This document shows, in pieces, positions 30,086-38,176 of a DNA stretch of 64,000 bases. Origin of the DNA: Pseudomonas sp. FP453 (GTDB taxonomy: Bacteria; Pseudomonadota; Gammaproteobacteria; Pseudomonadales; Pseudomonadaceae). The stretch spans positions 2,422,501 through 2,486,500 of the forward strand of contig NZ_CP117435.1 of the NCBI RefSeq assembly GCF_030687495.1, read 5' to 3'. The translations under genes and the position numbers were made by a program. Under the pieces are notes generated by a model. That model was given only the letters and a program-made list of their open reading frames with translations. It was not told where the DNA came from and searched no databases. Each line of letters starts with the position of its first letter. Within the stretch, counting starts at the first letter, position 1.

Positions 30086-30688
30086 ATGGGAACTATGGAA
30101 CGTTACTCGAAAGTCGGTATGCAGGAGCTCGATCAGCGCCTGTCGAAGATCGTCGAAGCCGCGCGCAAGAAGCCGGTTTCGGTGTACCGCTACGGCGCGC
30201 CGTGGGTGTGGATCGTCTCCCAGGACGATTGGCAGGGCGCGTTGAAAGAAGTCTCCAGCTTTATCCCGGCGGGGCATTCGCTGGTGTTGCTGCGCCCGCA
30301 GATCGACGAGGTGCTCGACAGCCATCGCGACTGGCTCCAGCCCGAGCCGGGCATGCTGATTGCGCCGCACACCGTGGTGCACATCCTCCTGCTGCAACTG
30401 CTGTATTCGGTGCCCAGCGAGCAACAACTGCACGAGCAACTCAATTACAACCTGCTGTTCCGCTGGTTTGTCGGCCTCGACCTGAACCAGAAAGTGTGGG
30501 GCATCCATGTCCTGCAACGGGACATCGCCAGTGTGCTGGGCAACCCGCGTGCGGTGCAGTTGATCCAGACCATCATCGGTGAAGTGTTTTGTGGCGCCTT
30601 GCTGCACATGCCGGAGTTCTCGCTGAACTTCGCCTTGCTGCACACCTGGCTGGCCCGGCACAGCCACCTGTCGACAACCAGCAATTGA
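30086..30688 (+). CDS. phdA: PhdA-like protein: Phd/YefM-type N-terminus joined to a DUF772 transposase domain
   Basis: Residues about 4-50 (ERYSKVGMQELDQRLSKIVEAARKKPVSVYRYG, then WVWIVSQDDW) read as a Phd/YefM antitoxin fold. Residues about 85-160 (VVHILLLQLLYSVPSEQQLHEQLNYNLLFRWFVGLDLN) match the N-terminal DUF772 domain of IS5-type transposases, but no DDE catalytic domain follows. The gene sits between the TpsA and TpsB genes, where P. aeruginosa has PhdA (prevent-host-death A, linked there to biofilm lysis and DNA release). AGGAG precedes ATG 30086; GTG 30077 and ATG 30095 are alternatives. Molecular function is unknown. There is no inverted repeat or insertion-sequence context. Confidence 0.75.
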   Translation: MGTMERYSKVGMQELDQRLSKIVEAARKKPVSVYRYGAPWVWIVSQDDWQGALKEVSSFIPAGHSLVLLRPQIDEVLDSHRDWLQPEPGMLIAPHTVVHILLLQLLYSVPSEQQLHEQLNYNLLFRWFVGLDLNQKVWGIHVLQRDIASVLGNPRAVQLIQTIIGEVFCGALLHMPEFSLNFALLHTWLARHSHLSTTSN

Positions 30689-30747
30689 GCAGGCCAAACG
30701 CCGAGCAAACGGCGACGGCGCAGAATCTTGGAAAGTTAGGGGGCGGT

Positions 30748-32331
30748 GTGGAGCATCTGTTCAAGTCAACGCTGGCGCTGTGCTGCCTGACGCTGGGGGC
30801 TTTGGCCCTGCCCGCGCAGGCCGAGGAGGAGGGCGCGGCACGCCGGGTCGACGTCAATGAGTACTTCGTGCGCGGCAATACCGTGCTCGATGCGGCGGCG
30901 ATCGAGGAGGCGGTGTACCCGTTTCTCGGCCCGCAAAAGACCTTGGGCGATATCGAAGGCGCCCGTGATGCGCTGCAAAAGATCTACCAGGCGCGCGGCT
31001 ACCAGTCGGTGTTTGTCGAGCTGCCGGAGCAGAAGGTCGATGACGGTATCGTCTACCTGCAAGTCAGCGAAACCAAGATCGGCCGCGTGCGCGTGGTCGG
31101 CGCCAAGCATTATTCGCCGGTGGAGATCCGCGACGAAGTGCCGGCCCTCAAGGAAGGCGAGGTGCCGGACTTTGCCACCGTGCAAACCCAGCTCGCCGGC
31201 CTCAACCGCGGCGTCGGGCGCCAGGTCACGCCGCTGGTGCACGAAGGCCAGCGCCCCGGCACCATGGACGTGGACTTGCAGGTGGAAGACCAGAACCCCT
31301 GGCACGCCAGCCTCGGCCTGAACAACGACTACAGCGCCGACACCGAAAAGCTGCGCTCGGTGGCCACCCTGGGCTACGACAACCTCTGGCAACTGGGCCA
31401 CAGCATATCCCTCACCTATTTCACCGCGCCCCAGGACAGCAGCAACGCCAAGGTCTGGTCGGGTTCCTACAGCGCGCCGCTGGATGAGCGCTGGACCTTG
31501 CAGTTCAGCGGTTACCAGTCCGACAGCAACATCGCCACCATCGGCGGCAGCAACGTGCTCGGCAAGGGCCATTCCTACGGCGTGTCGGCGATCTACAACC
31601 TGCCGGCGACCAATGTCTGGGCCAACTCCTTCTCGTTCGGCATCGACTTCAAAGACTTCGACGAAGAGATGCAATTCGGTGCCAGCCGCGACCAGGTGCC
31701 GCTCAAGTACGCGCCGTTCACCCTCGGCTACAACGGCTATCGCTACACCGAGCAATCCCAGCTGGGCCTGGGCTTGAACCTGGTGGTGGGCACCCGCGCG
31801 TTCTTTGGCTACGGCAGCGATGCCGAAGAGTTCGACTACAAGCGCTACAAGGCCAACGCCAGTTTTGCGGTGCTCAAGGGCGACCTGAATTACACCTACA
31901 CCTTCGCCAACAACTGGCAGTCGGCGTCCAAGGCGGCGTTCCAGCTGGCCTCGGGGCCGTTGGTGTCCAACGAGCAGTATTCCGCCGGCGGTGCCACTTC
32001 GGTGCGCGGCTACCTGGCGGCAGAGCGCACCGGGGATGAGGGTTACTTGCTGTCCCAGGAGCTGCGCACGCCGTCGGTGGCCAAGTACCTCGGCAGTTAT
32101 GTGCAGGAGTGGCGCTTTTATGCGTTCGCCGAAGGCGCACGCCTGCGCCTGCACGACCCGCTGCCCGAGCAAGAAGACGAATACAGCCTGGCCAGTGTCG
32201 GCCTGGGCACCCGCGCCAGCTTGAGCAAATGGTTGTCCGGCAGCCTGGATTGGGGCTACCCGCTGCTCAATGGACCGAACACCCAGAAACAGGACTCGCG
32301 ACTGCACTTCAGTGTGCAGGCGACTTTCTGA
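30748..32331 (+). CDS. pdtB: Two-partner secretion transporter PdtB (TpsB, ShlB/FhaC/HecB family)
   Basis: This outer-membrane Omp85-superfamily pore exports the haemagglutinin. The 527-residue protein has a signal peptide (LFKSTLALCCLTLGALALPAQA) and two POTRA domains (about 35-190: VNEYFVRGNTVLDAAAIEEAV, SETKIGRVRVVGAKHYSP). The rest is a 16-strand-type barrel containing the loop-6 motif SVRGYLAAERTGDEGY and ending in aromatic F. I chose GTG 30748 (GGGGGCG upstream), which begins exactly at the signal peptide. It lies 59 bp after the PhdA-like gene, in the same operon. Confidence 0.9.
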   Translation: MEHLFKSTLALCCLTLGALALPAQAEEEGAARRVDVNEYFVRGNTVLDAAAIEEAVYPFLGPQKTLGDIEGARDALQKIYQARGYQSVFVELPEQKVDDGIVYLQVSETKIGRVRVVGAKHYSPVEIRDEVPALKEGEVPDFATVQTQLAGLNRGVGRQVTPLVHEGQRPGTMDVDLQVEDQNPWHASLGLNNDYSADTEKLRSVATLGYDNLWQLGHSISLTYFTAPQDSSNAKVWSGSYSAPLDERWTLQFSGYQSDSNIATIGGSNVLGKGHSYGVSAIYNLPATNVWANSFSFGIDFKDFDEEMQFGASRDQVPLKYAPFTLGYNGYRYTEQSQLGLGLNLVVGTRAFFGYGSDAEEFDYKRYKANASFAVLKGDLNYTYTFANNWQSASKAAFQLASGPLVSNEQYSAGGATSVRGYLAAERTGDEGYLLSQELRTPSVAKYLGSYVQEWRFYAFAEGARLRLHDPLPEQEDEYSLASVGLGTRASLSKWLSGSLDWGYPLLNGPNTQKQDSRLHFSVQATF

Positions 32332-32355
32332 CTTTTTCTTTCGGAGACTTCACCC

Positions 32356-34155
32356 ATGCAACGCCTAATCCTGAGCCTGTTGATCTGCCTGGGCTTCACG
32401 CTCCCGGCCACCGCCCATGCCTGGTGGCAAGACGACTGGCACTACCGCAAGCAGATCACCGTGGACACCACCGCCCAAGGCGCCGCGATCAACCAGGCCC
32501 TGGGCCGCACCGCGCTGCTGGTGCGCCTGCACACCGGCAACTTCACCTTTGACGGGGTCAAGGACGACGGCGCCGACCTGCGCTTTGTCAGTGCCGATGA
32601 CAAGACCGTGTTCAACCACCAGATCGAAAGCTTCGACCCGCTGATGGGCATGGCGCTGATCTGGGTCGATGTGCCCAAGGTCGAAGGCGGCCAGCGCCAG
32701 GACCTGTGGATGTACTACGGCAACCAAAAAGCCCCGGCCACCAGCAACGGCCAGTTGGCGTTCGACCCGAACTACACCGCGCTGTACCACTTTGACGGGG
32801 CCAACGGCACCCCGGCCCGCGACACCACGGCCTACGCCAATACCTCGCTCAACGCCACCGGCGCGAGCATCGACGGCGTGATCGGCCGCGCCTTGCAGTT
32901 CGGCGGCCAGCCGCTGCTGTTGCCGGCCAGCCCATCGCTGCAACATGCCGCAGGCGGCGCGTTCACCTTCAGCGCCTGGTTGCGCCTGGATCAGGCCAGC
33001 GGCGAACAGATCGTCCTCGCCCGCCGCGACGGTCCCCACAGCCTGCTGCTGGGGTTGAACCAGGGCACGCCGTTTGTGGAAGTCGATGGCCAACGCGTGG
33101 TCTCCACTCAACCGCTGAACCCTGGGCAATGGCAGCACCTGGCGTTCACCGCCGAGGGTGAAAAAATTGCGCTGTATGTAAATGGTCGCGAGACGGCCAG
33201 CCTGGCGGTCGCACTGCCAGCGTTCAATTCCCAACTGGCGATTGGCGGCGATCTGCCGGACGCCGGCACCACGCATCTGCCGTTCGCCGGCGCCATCGAT
33301 GAGCTGCGCCTGTCCAAGGTTGCGCGCCCGGCCACATTGTTGTTGGCCGACGCCAGCGCCCAAGGTGCCGAGTCGAAACTGGTGGCCTACGGCGTCGATG
33401 AAGAGCAGTCGGGCTTTGGTTTCGGCAGCCTGGGCTTCTTGCTCAACGCCGTGCCGGTGGACGCCTGGGTGATCATCCTGGTGCTGGTGGCGATGATGTT
33501 CCAGTCGTGGGTGATCATGCTGCGCAAGAACCGCCAGGTCAGCCGCGTCAGCGGCGCCAACGAGATTTTCCGCGAACACTTCGCGCAGATCGGCACGCGC
33601 CTGGAGATGTATGCCGATGACGCCCCGCTGGGCCAGCGCTTGCAGCATTCGTCGCTGTGGCGCCTGTACCTGGTGGCGGTCAAGGAGATCCGCACCCGCC
33701 GCGCCCAGGGCGCCGACACCTCGTCCGTCTCGGCGGCGACCATCGAAGCCATCCGCTGCTCCATGGACGGCGTGCGCACCCGCGAAAACCAGGCCCTCAG
33801 TTCCAAGCTCTCGACCCTGTCCAACGCCATCGCCGGCGGCCCGTACATCGGCCTGCTCGGTACGGTGCTGGGGATCATGGTGGTGTTCCTCGGCACGGCC
33901 ATGGCCGGTGACGTGAACATCAACGCCATCGCCCCAGGTATGGCCGCCGCGTTGCTGGCCACGGCCATGGGCCTGTTCGTCGCGATCCCCGCGCTGTTTG
34001 GCTACAACCGCCTGATCACGCGCAACAAGGAAGTCAGCGCGGACATGCGTGTGTTCGTCGATGAGTTCATCACCCGCCTGGCCGAGATGCACGGCGAGAG
34101 CCAGTCCAGTGAAGCCGCGCACCGCCGCGAGCATCACGCCGCCGTCCCGGCCTGA
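32356..34155 (+). CDS. exbB2: ExbB/TolQ-type proton channel subunit with large extracytoplasmic DUF2341-LamG region
   Basis: This 599-residue protein is far longer than a usual ExbB (about 240). It has a signal peptide (ICLGFTLPATAHA) and a DUF2341 domain (about 20-125: WWQDDWHYRKQITV ... DLWMYYGN). A concanavalin/LamG fold follows (about 140-335: LYHFDGANGTPARDTT, GAIDELRLSKVARP), then a membrane helix (WVIILVLVAMMFQSWVIML). The last part is the MotA/TolQ/ExbB domain with two helices (GGPYIGLLGTVLGIMVVFLGTAMAG and ALLATAMGLFVAIPALFGYN). The extra part should face the periplasm. It is followed at once by exbD and a tonB-like gene. P. aeruginosa has an equivalent gene downstream of pdtB. Confidence 0.87.
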   Translation: MQRLILSLLICLGFTLPATAHAWWQDDWHYRKQITVDTTAQGAAINQALGRTALLVRLHTGNFTFDGVKDDGADLRFVSADDKTVFNHQIESFDPLMGMALIWVDVPKVEGGQRQDLWMYYGNQKAPATSNGQLAFDPNYTALYHFDGANGTPARDTTAYANTSLNATGASIDGVIGRALQFGGQPLLLPASPSLQHAAGGAFTFSAWLRLDQASGEQIVLARRDGPHSLLLGLNQGTPFVEVDGQRVVSTQPLNPGQWQHLAFTAEGEKIALYVNGRETASLAVALPAFNSQLAIGGDLPDAGTTHLPFAGAIDELRLSKVARPATLLLADASAQGAESKLVAYGVDEEQSGFGFGSLGFLLNAVPVDAWVIILVLVAMMFQSWVIMLRKNRQVSRVSGANEIFREHFAQIGTRLEMYADDAPLGQRLQHSSLWRLYLVAVKEIRTRRAQGADTSSVSAATIEAIRCSMDGVRTRENQALSSKLSTLSNAIAGGPYIGLLGTVLGIMVVFLGTAMAGDVNINAIAPGMAAALLATAMGLFVAIPALFGYNRLITRNKEVSADMRVFVDEFITRLAEMHGESQSSEAAHRREHHAAVPA

Positions 34156-34166
34156 GGAGAATCAGC

Positions 34167-34592
34167 ATGGCTTCCGTAAACGCCTCCCACGACGATGACG
34201 ATGATGCCGCCGTCGATAGCATCAACATCACGCCCCTGGTGGACGTGCTGATGGTGGTGCTGGTGATGTTTATCCTCACCGCCACCGCCCAGGTCTCGGG
34301 CATTCAGATCCACTTGCCCAAGGCCAGCGCCTCGGTGTCGCTGTCGGAGGCCAAGACCAAGGCGATTTCCGTCAACGACGGCGGCCAGGTCTTCCTTGAC
34401 GCGTACCCGGTGACCCTTGGCGAGCTGGAAGAACGCCTGCGCATTGAGAAAGCGCAGAACCCGGACTTCCCGGTGATCGTGCGCGGCGACGCGTTGGTGC
34501 AGTACCAGAAGGTGATCGAGGTACTCGACTTGCTGCGACGGCTGGAGCTGTCCCAGGTCGGGCTGGTCACCGGCAAACCGAGCCAGGGCTGA
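34167..34592 (+). CDS. exbD2: ExbD/TolR-type proton channel subunit
   Basis: This 141-residue inner-membrane protein starts with an acidic cytoplasmic segment. It has one membrane helix carrying the proton-relay Asp (NITPLVDVLMVVLVMFILTA) and a periplasmic ExbD domain. It lies 11 bp after exbB and 3 bp before the TonB-like gene, so the three should form one complex that couples the proton gradient to an outer-membrane process. Confidence 0.92.
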   Translation: MASVNASHDDDDDAAVDSINITPLVDVLMVVLVMFILTATAQVSGIQIHLPKASASVSLSEAKTKAISVNDGGQVFLDAYPVTLGELEERLRIEKAQNPDFPVIVRGDALVQYQKVIEVLDLLRRLELSQVGLVTGKPSQG

Positions 34593-34595
34593 GCC

Positions 34596-35300
34596 ATGAC
34601 CGCACAGATCCCGATGCCGCCCTTGCCGGTCAAGAACAAGCCGCCGCTGCGCCCGTTGAAGTGGGGCGCAGGCCTCTTGCTGGGCGCGGTGGCGGCCTGG
34701 TTCTTGTGGCAGTGGGCCAATGACATGAGTGGCGTGCGCCGTGAAGCGCCAAAGATCCCGACGATTATTCCGTTGCCGCCACCGCCACCGCCGCCACCGG
34801 AAAAGCCCAAGGAACCTGAGCCCCAGGTCGAAGAAAAAATCCCCGAGCCGGTGCCCACGCCCGAGCCGGAAGAGGTCAAGCCCGCGGACGAAGCACCGCC
34901 TTCGCCGGCGGACGATTTGGCCAACCCGATGCAGATCGACGGCGATGCCCAGTCGGGCAATGACGGTTTCAACATCGGCGCCGGCAAAGGCGGCGGCATG
35001 GCCGGTTCCGGTGGCGGCGGTCTGGGCACCGGCACGTACAAGCAGTACCTGGCAGGGGTGTTTCAGCGCCTGCTGCGCGAGGACCCGGAGTTGCGCAAGA
35101 AGGCGTACGCGGTGCAGGCCGATTTGTGGCTGAACGCCGATGGCCAGGTCACCCGTGCCGAGTTGGCCAAGTCCAGCGGTGATGCCGAGACCGATGCCCA
35201 GGTGTTGGCCGCCTTGCGCGCGCCCCATGCCACGCAACGGGTGCCCGCCGCCGTAACGATGCCGGTACGCCTGTCCCTCAAGGGCCGGCGCCCGGAATGA
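34596..35300 (+). CDS. TonB-like energy transducer
   Basis: This 234-residue protein has a short cytoplasmic start and a membrane helix (about 25-42: GAGLLLGAVAAWFLWQWA). A proline-rich rod with eight consecutive prolines and KPKEPEPQVEEKIPEP follows, then a Gly-rich linker and a C-terminal TonB domain (about 150-230: LQ-free start at KQYLAGVFQRLL, then VQADLWLNADGQVTRAELAKSSGDAETDAQVLAAL). Its partner is unknown; the neighbouring porin and VreA are candidates. Confidence 0.85.
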   Translation: MTAQIPMPPLPVKNKPPLRPLKWGAGLLLGAVAAWFLWQWANDMSGVRREAPKIPTIIPLPPPPPPPPEKPKEPEPQVEEKIPEPVPTPEPEEVKPADEAPPSPADDLANPMQIDGDAQSGNDGFNIGAGKGGGMAGSGGGGLGTGTYKQYLAGVFQRLLREDPELRKKAYAVQADLWLNADGQVTRAELAKSSGDAETDAQVLAALRAPHATQRVPAAVTMPVRLSLKGRRPE

Positions 35301-35341
35301 TCGAACCCTTTTCTACGGTTTTTTACAGGAGTTGCGTACAC

Positions 35342-37042
35342 ATGATTTCCCCCGTGAATCGACTGACCCTGGCGGTCGGCATGGTCATCGCGACCCTGGT
35401 TGGCCAGGCGACGGCTGCCCCGGTTGCGCCATCGGAAAACGTCACCATCAACCTGATCCGCCTGTTGGTGCAGCAGGGCGTATTGACCCAGGACACCGCC
35501 AACGGGCTGATCGCCCAGGCGGAAAAAGAAGCCCTGCAAGCGCGCCAGGCGAATGCCGCCCCGGTGGTCGCCGCAGGGCCTGCAGCTGCGCCAGGGGATG
35601 TGCGCGTGCAGTACGTGCCGCAAGCGGTGCGCGATCAGATCCGCGACCAGGTGAAAGCCGAAGTCATGGCCACCGCCAAGCAGGAAAACTGGGCCCAGCC
35701 CAATACCTTCCCGGACTGGGTGTCCCGCGTGACCTTTGACGGCGATATCCGCCTGCGTGACGAGTCGCGCTACTTCTCGGGCAAGAACGACGACACCATC
35801 ACCGACTACGCCAAGCTCAACAACAACGGGCCGTATGACGTCAACCCGAACTCCAGCACGCAGCTGCCGCCGTTGCTCAACACCCGTGAAGACCGCGAAA
35901 ACCTGTTCCGCATCCGTGCCCGCCTGGGCATGAAAGCGGTGATCTCGCCGGAATGGACCGCCGGCATCCGCCTCGGCACCGGCTCCGACAACAACCCGGT
36001 GTCCACCACCCAGACCCTGGGCGGTGGTTTCGGCAAGAAGGACATCTGGCTCGACCAGGGTTACCTGAGCTGGAAAGCTTCGGACATGGTGACTTTGACC
36101 GGCGGGCGGATTGCCAACCCGTTCTATTCCACCGACATGATGTATTCCAACGACCTCAACTTCGACGGCGTGGCGGCGATCTTCAACCACCGCCTTGCCA
36201 GCGACTGGAACCTGTTCGGCACCCTTGGCGCGTTCCCGGTGGAATACACCTCGGACACCGCCAGCAGCAACGGCTTCGACAAGGAAGAAAGCGACACCAA
36301 ATGGCTGTTTGGCGGGCAGATCGGCGCCGATTGGAAGATCAATCGCAGCAACAACCTCAAGCTCGCGGGCGCCTACTACCAGTTCCAGAACATCGAAGGC
36401 GAACGCTCCAGCCTGTGCAAGCCGTGGGAAGGCAAGCCGGGTTGCGACACCGACGGCTCGCGCGTGGCCTTTATGCAAAAGGGCAACAGCGTGTTCAACC
36501 TGCGTGACATCGCGCCCAACCCGGCCACCCCTGGCAAGACGCCGGAGCCGCAGTTCGTGGGCCTTGCGTCCAAGTTCAACCTCCTCGACCTCAACGCGGT
36601 GTGGGACAGCGAGCTGCCAAGCGACTTCAAGCTGCGCAGCCAAGCCAACTTCATCCACAACCTGGGCTACGACAAGGGCGAGATGCTCAAGCGCAGCGAA
36701 GGCCACATCGTCAACAACCTCAACAGCAACGGCGAGTTTGAAAGTGGCGGCAATGCGTTGATGGTCTCGTTCACCCTCGGCAGTGCCCTGGAGATGCGCA
36801 AGCGCGGCGACTGGAACGTGTTGGCTGGCTACAAATACATCCAGCCCGACGCCTTGCCCGATGGCTTCAACGACTCGTCGTTCCACCTCGGCGGCACCAA
36901 CGCCAAGGGCTACTTCATTGGTGCCAACTACGGCATCGAAAAGAACATCTACGCCAGCGCGCGTTGGTTGAGCGCTTCGGAAGTCTACGGCCAGCCGTTT
37001 GAAGTGGATGTGATGCAACTGGAACTCAACACGCGCTTCTGA
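35342..37042 (+). CDS. Putative outer-membrane porin (Porin_5-like)
   Basis: This 566-residue protein has a signal peptide (about 1-25, cleavage near GQATA). A helical periplasmic segment (about 30-105: LIRLLVQQGVLTQDTANGLIAQAEKEAL) is followed by a beta-barrel rich in aromatic strands, ending in LNTRF with C-terminal Phe. This resembles the putative porin family with an N-terminal coiled segment. Being last-but-several in an ExbB/ExbD/TonB operon suggests it is the outer-membrane element served by that complex, although no TonB box or plug domain is seen. AGGAG precedes ATG 35342. Confidence 0.75.
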   Translation: MISPVNRLTLAVGMVIATLVGQATAAPVAPSENVTINLIRLLVQQGVLTQDTANGLIAQAEKEALQARQANAAPVVAAGPAAAPGDVRVQYVPQAVRDQIRDQVKAEVMATAKQENWAQPNTFPDWVSRVTFDGDIRLRDESRYFSGKNDDTITDYAKLNNNGPYDVNPNSSTQLPPLLNTREDRENLFRIRARLGMKAVISPEWTAGIRLGTGSDNNPVSTTQTLGGGFGKKDIWLDQGYLSWKASDMVTLTGGRIANPFYSTDMMYSNDLNFDGVAAIFNHRLASDWNLFGTLGAFPVEYTSDTASSNGFDKEESDTKWLFGGQIGADWKINRSNNLKLAGAYYQFQNIEGERSSLCKPWEGKPGCDTDGSRVAFMQKGNSVFNLRDIAPNPATPGKTPEPQFVGLASKFNLLDLNAVWDSELPSDFKLRSQANFIHNLGYDKGEMLKRSEGHIVNNLNSNGEFESGGNALMVSFTLGSALEMRKRGDWNVLAGYKYIQPDALPDGFNDSSFHLGGTNAKGYFIGANYGIEKNIYASARWLSASEVYGQPFEVDVMQLELNTRF

Positions 37043-37061
37043 CGCGCACAGGAGATGCCAC

Positions 37062-37688
37062 ATGAACACGCGAATCTGCGGGCTGCTGTTGTTGTTCGTC
37101 GCCACCGGCGCCAGCGCCGAAGGCATGGAAGAGCGCCTGCGTACCCAACTGCGCAGCACCACCCAGCAGTTGCAGGCGTTGCAAAGCGAACAGGCCCAGG
37201 CCAGTGCCGCGCGCATCGCCGCTGAAACCCAGGCCAAGCAGGCCCAGGCGCAGATCAAGCAATTGACTGCCGAGCTGGAAAAGACCCGTGGCGTCGCCGA
37301 GCAAATGGCCGGCCAGCAACAAAACCTGCACAGCCAGGCACAAGCCCAGGTGGCGGCGAGCAACGAGCAGATCGGCAAGTTCAAGAAGGCCTACGAGGAA
37401 CTGCTGGTGCTGGCCAAGGGCAAGGAAGCCGAACGCGCCAGCCTGCAAGCCAAGCTGAGCGAACGTGACACACAAGTGCAGCAATGTGCAGTCAAGAATC
37501 AACAGATGTACGGCGTGGCCCAGCAACTGCTGGCGGCCTACGAAAAAATCGATGTGGCCGAGGTGATGAGCATCCGCCAGCCCTTCGCCAGCGGTGCGCG
37601 GGTCAAGTTCGAGGAACTGGCCCAGGGCTTTGGCGACGATTTGTACAAGAGCCGTTTTGATGCGCCCCAGGCAACTGCCAATCACTGA
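37062..37688 (+). CDS. Secreted coiled-coil protein of unknown function
   Basis: This 208-residue protein has a signal peptide (ICGLLLLFVATGASA) followed by a long heptad-rich, Gln/Ala-rich coiled coil (about 20-125). Its C-terminal segment contains VQQCAVKNQQMYGVAQQLL and a final helical part. It has no enzymatic motif. It lies 19 bp after the porin gene and 20 bp before the YbjN gene, as part of the same operon. It may be a periplasmic spacer or scaffold for the porin or exoprotein; this is inference from position. Confidence 0.6.
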   Translation: MNTRICGLLLLFVATGASAEGMEERLRTQLRSTTQQLQALQSEQAQASAARIAAETQAKQAQAQIKQLTAELEKTRGVAEQMAGQQQNLHSQAQAQVAASNEQIGKFKKAYEELLVLAKGKEAERASLQAKLSERDTQVQQCAVKNQQMYGVAQQLLAAYEKIDVAEVMSIRQPFASGARVKFEELAQGFGDDLYKSRFDAPQATANH

Positions 37689-37708
37689 TCGACAAGGAAG
37701 ACTTCACC

Positions 37709-38176
37709 ATGAGCGAATTGATCACCAGCGTCACCGTCCAGAGCCTCACCGAACTGCTGCAGGAAGCCGGCTACCGGGTCAACCCGAGCGAGCAGAACGG
37801 CATCGTGCAATTGCTCAGCGCCAGCCAGGGCATCGGCTTTGCCGTGCGTTTCGGCAACCCGGCGGGCGAGCAGGGCGGCTATGTGGATTTCACCTACAGC
37901 TGCGCGCTGCGCATCCAGGGCGAACTGCCGGAAGGCCTGGCCCAGGTGTGGAACGCATCGCGCCGGTTTGCGCGGTTGTCGGTGCAGGGTGAATTCCTGC
38001 TGATGGAAATGGACGTGGTAGTAGCGGGCGTCAGCGTCACCTACCTGCGCAGCCAGCTGGAACTGTGGGACCGCCTGTTGCAGGAGTTCATTGTCTACCT
38101 GCGTGAATACAGCCAGCAGGCCGCGCAGTTGCAGGCTGCCGCGCAATCGGTGGGCGAAGAGGCGCCGGTATTGTGA
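37709..38176 (+). CDS. YbjN-domain protein
   Basis: This 155-residue soluble protein fits the YbjN (type III-chaperone-like) family: a helical start (SVTVQSLTELLQEAGYRVNP), beta strands in the middle (IGFAVRFGNPA ... YVDFTYSCALRI) and a helical end. There is no signal peptide, so it is cytoplasmic. YbjN proteins resemble secretion chaperones in fold, which is suggestive next to a secretion locus, but the role here is unknown. The stop overlaps the next start (GTGA). Confidence 0.7.
   Translation: MSELITSVTVQSLTELLQEAGYRVNPSEQNGIVQLLSASQGIGFAVRFGNPAGEQGGYVDFTYSCALRIQGELPEGLAQVWNASRRFARLSVQGEFLLMEMDVVVAGVSVTYLRSQLELWDRLLQEFIVYLREYSQQAAQLQAAAQSVGEEAPVL

Noticed and set aside
30086..30688. An insertion-sequence copy between the exoprotein and transporter genes
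   Set aside because: Only the DUF772 part is present. There is no DDE domain, terminal inverted repeat or target duplication, and the gene sits in an operon with its own specific promoter.
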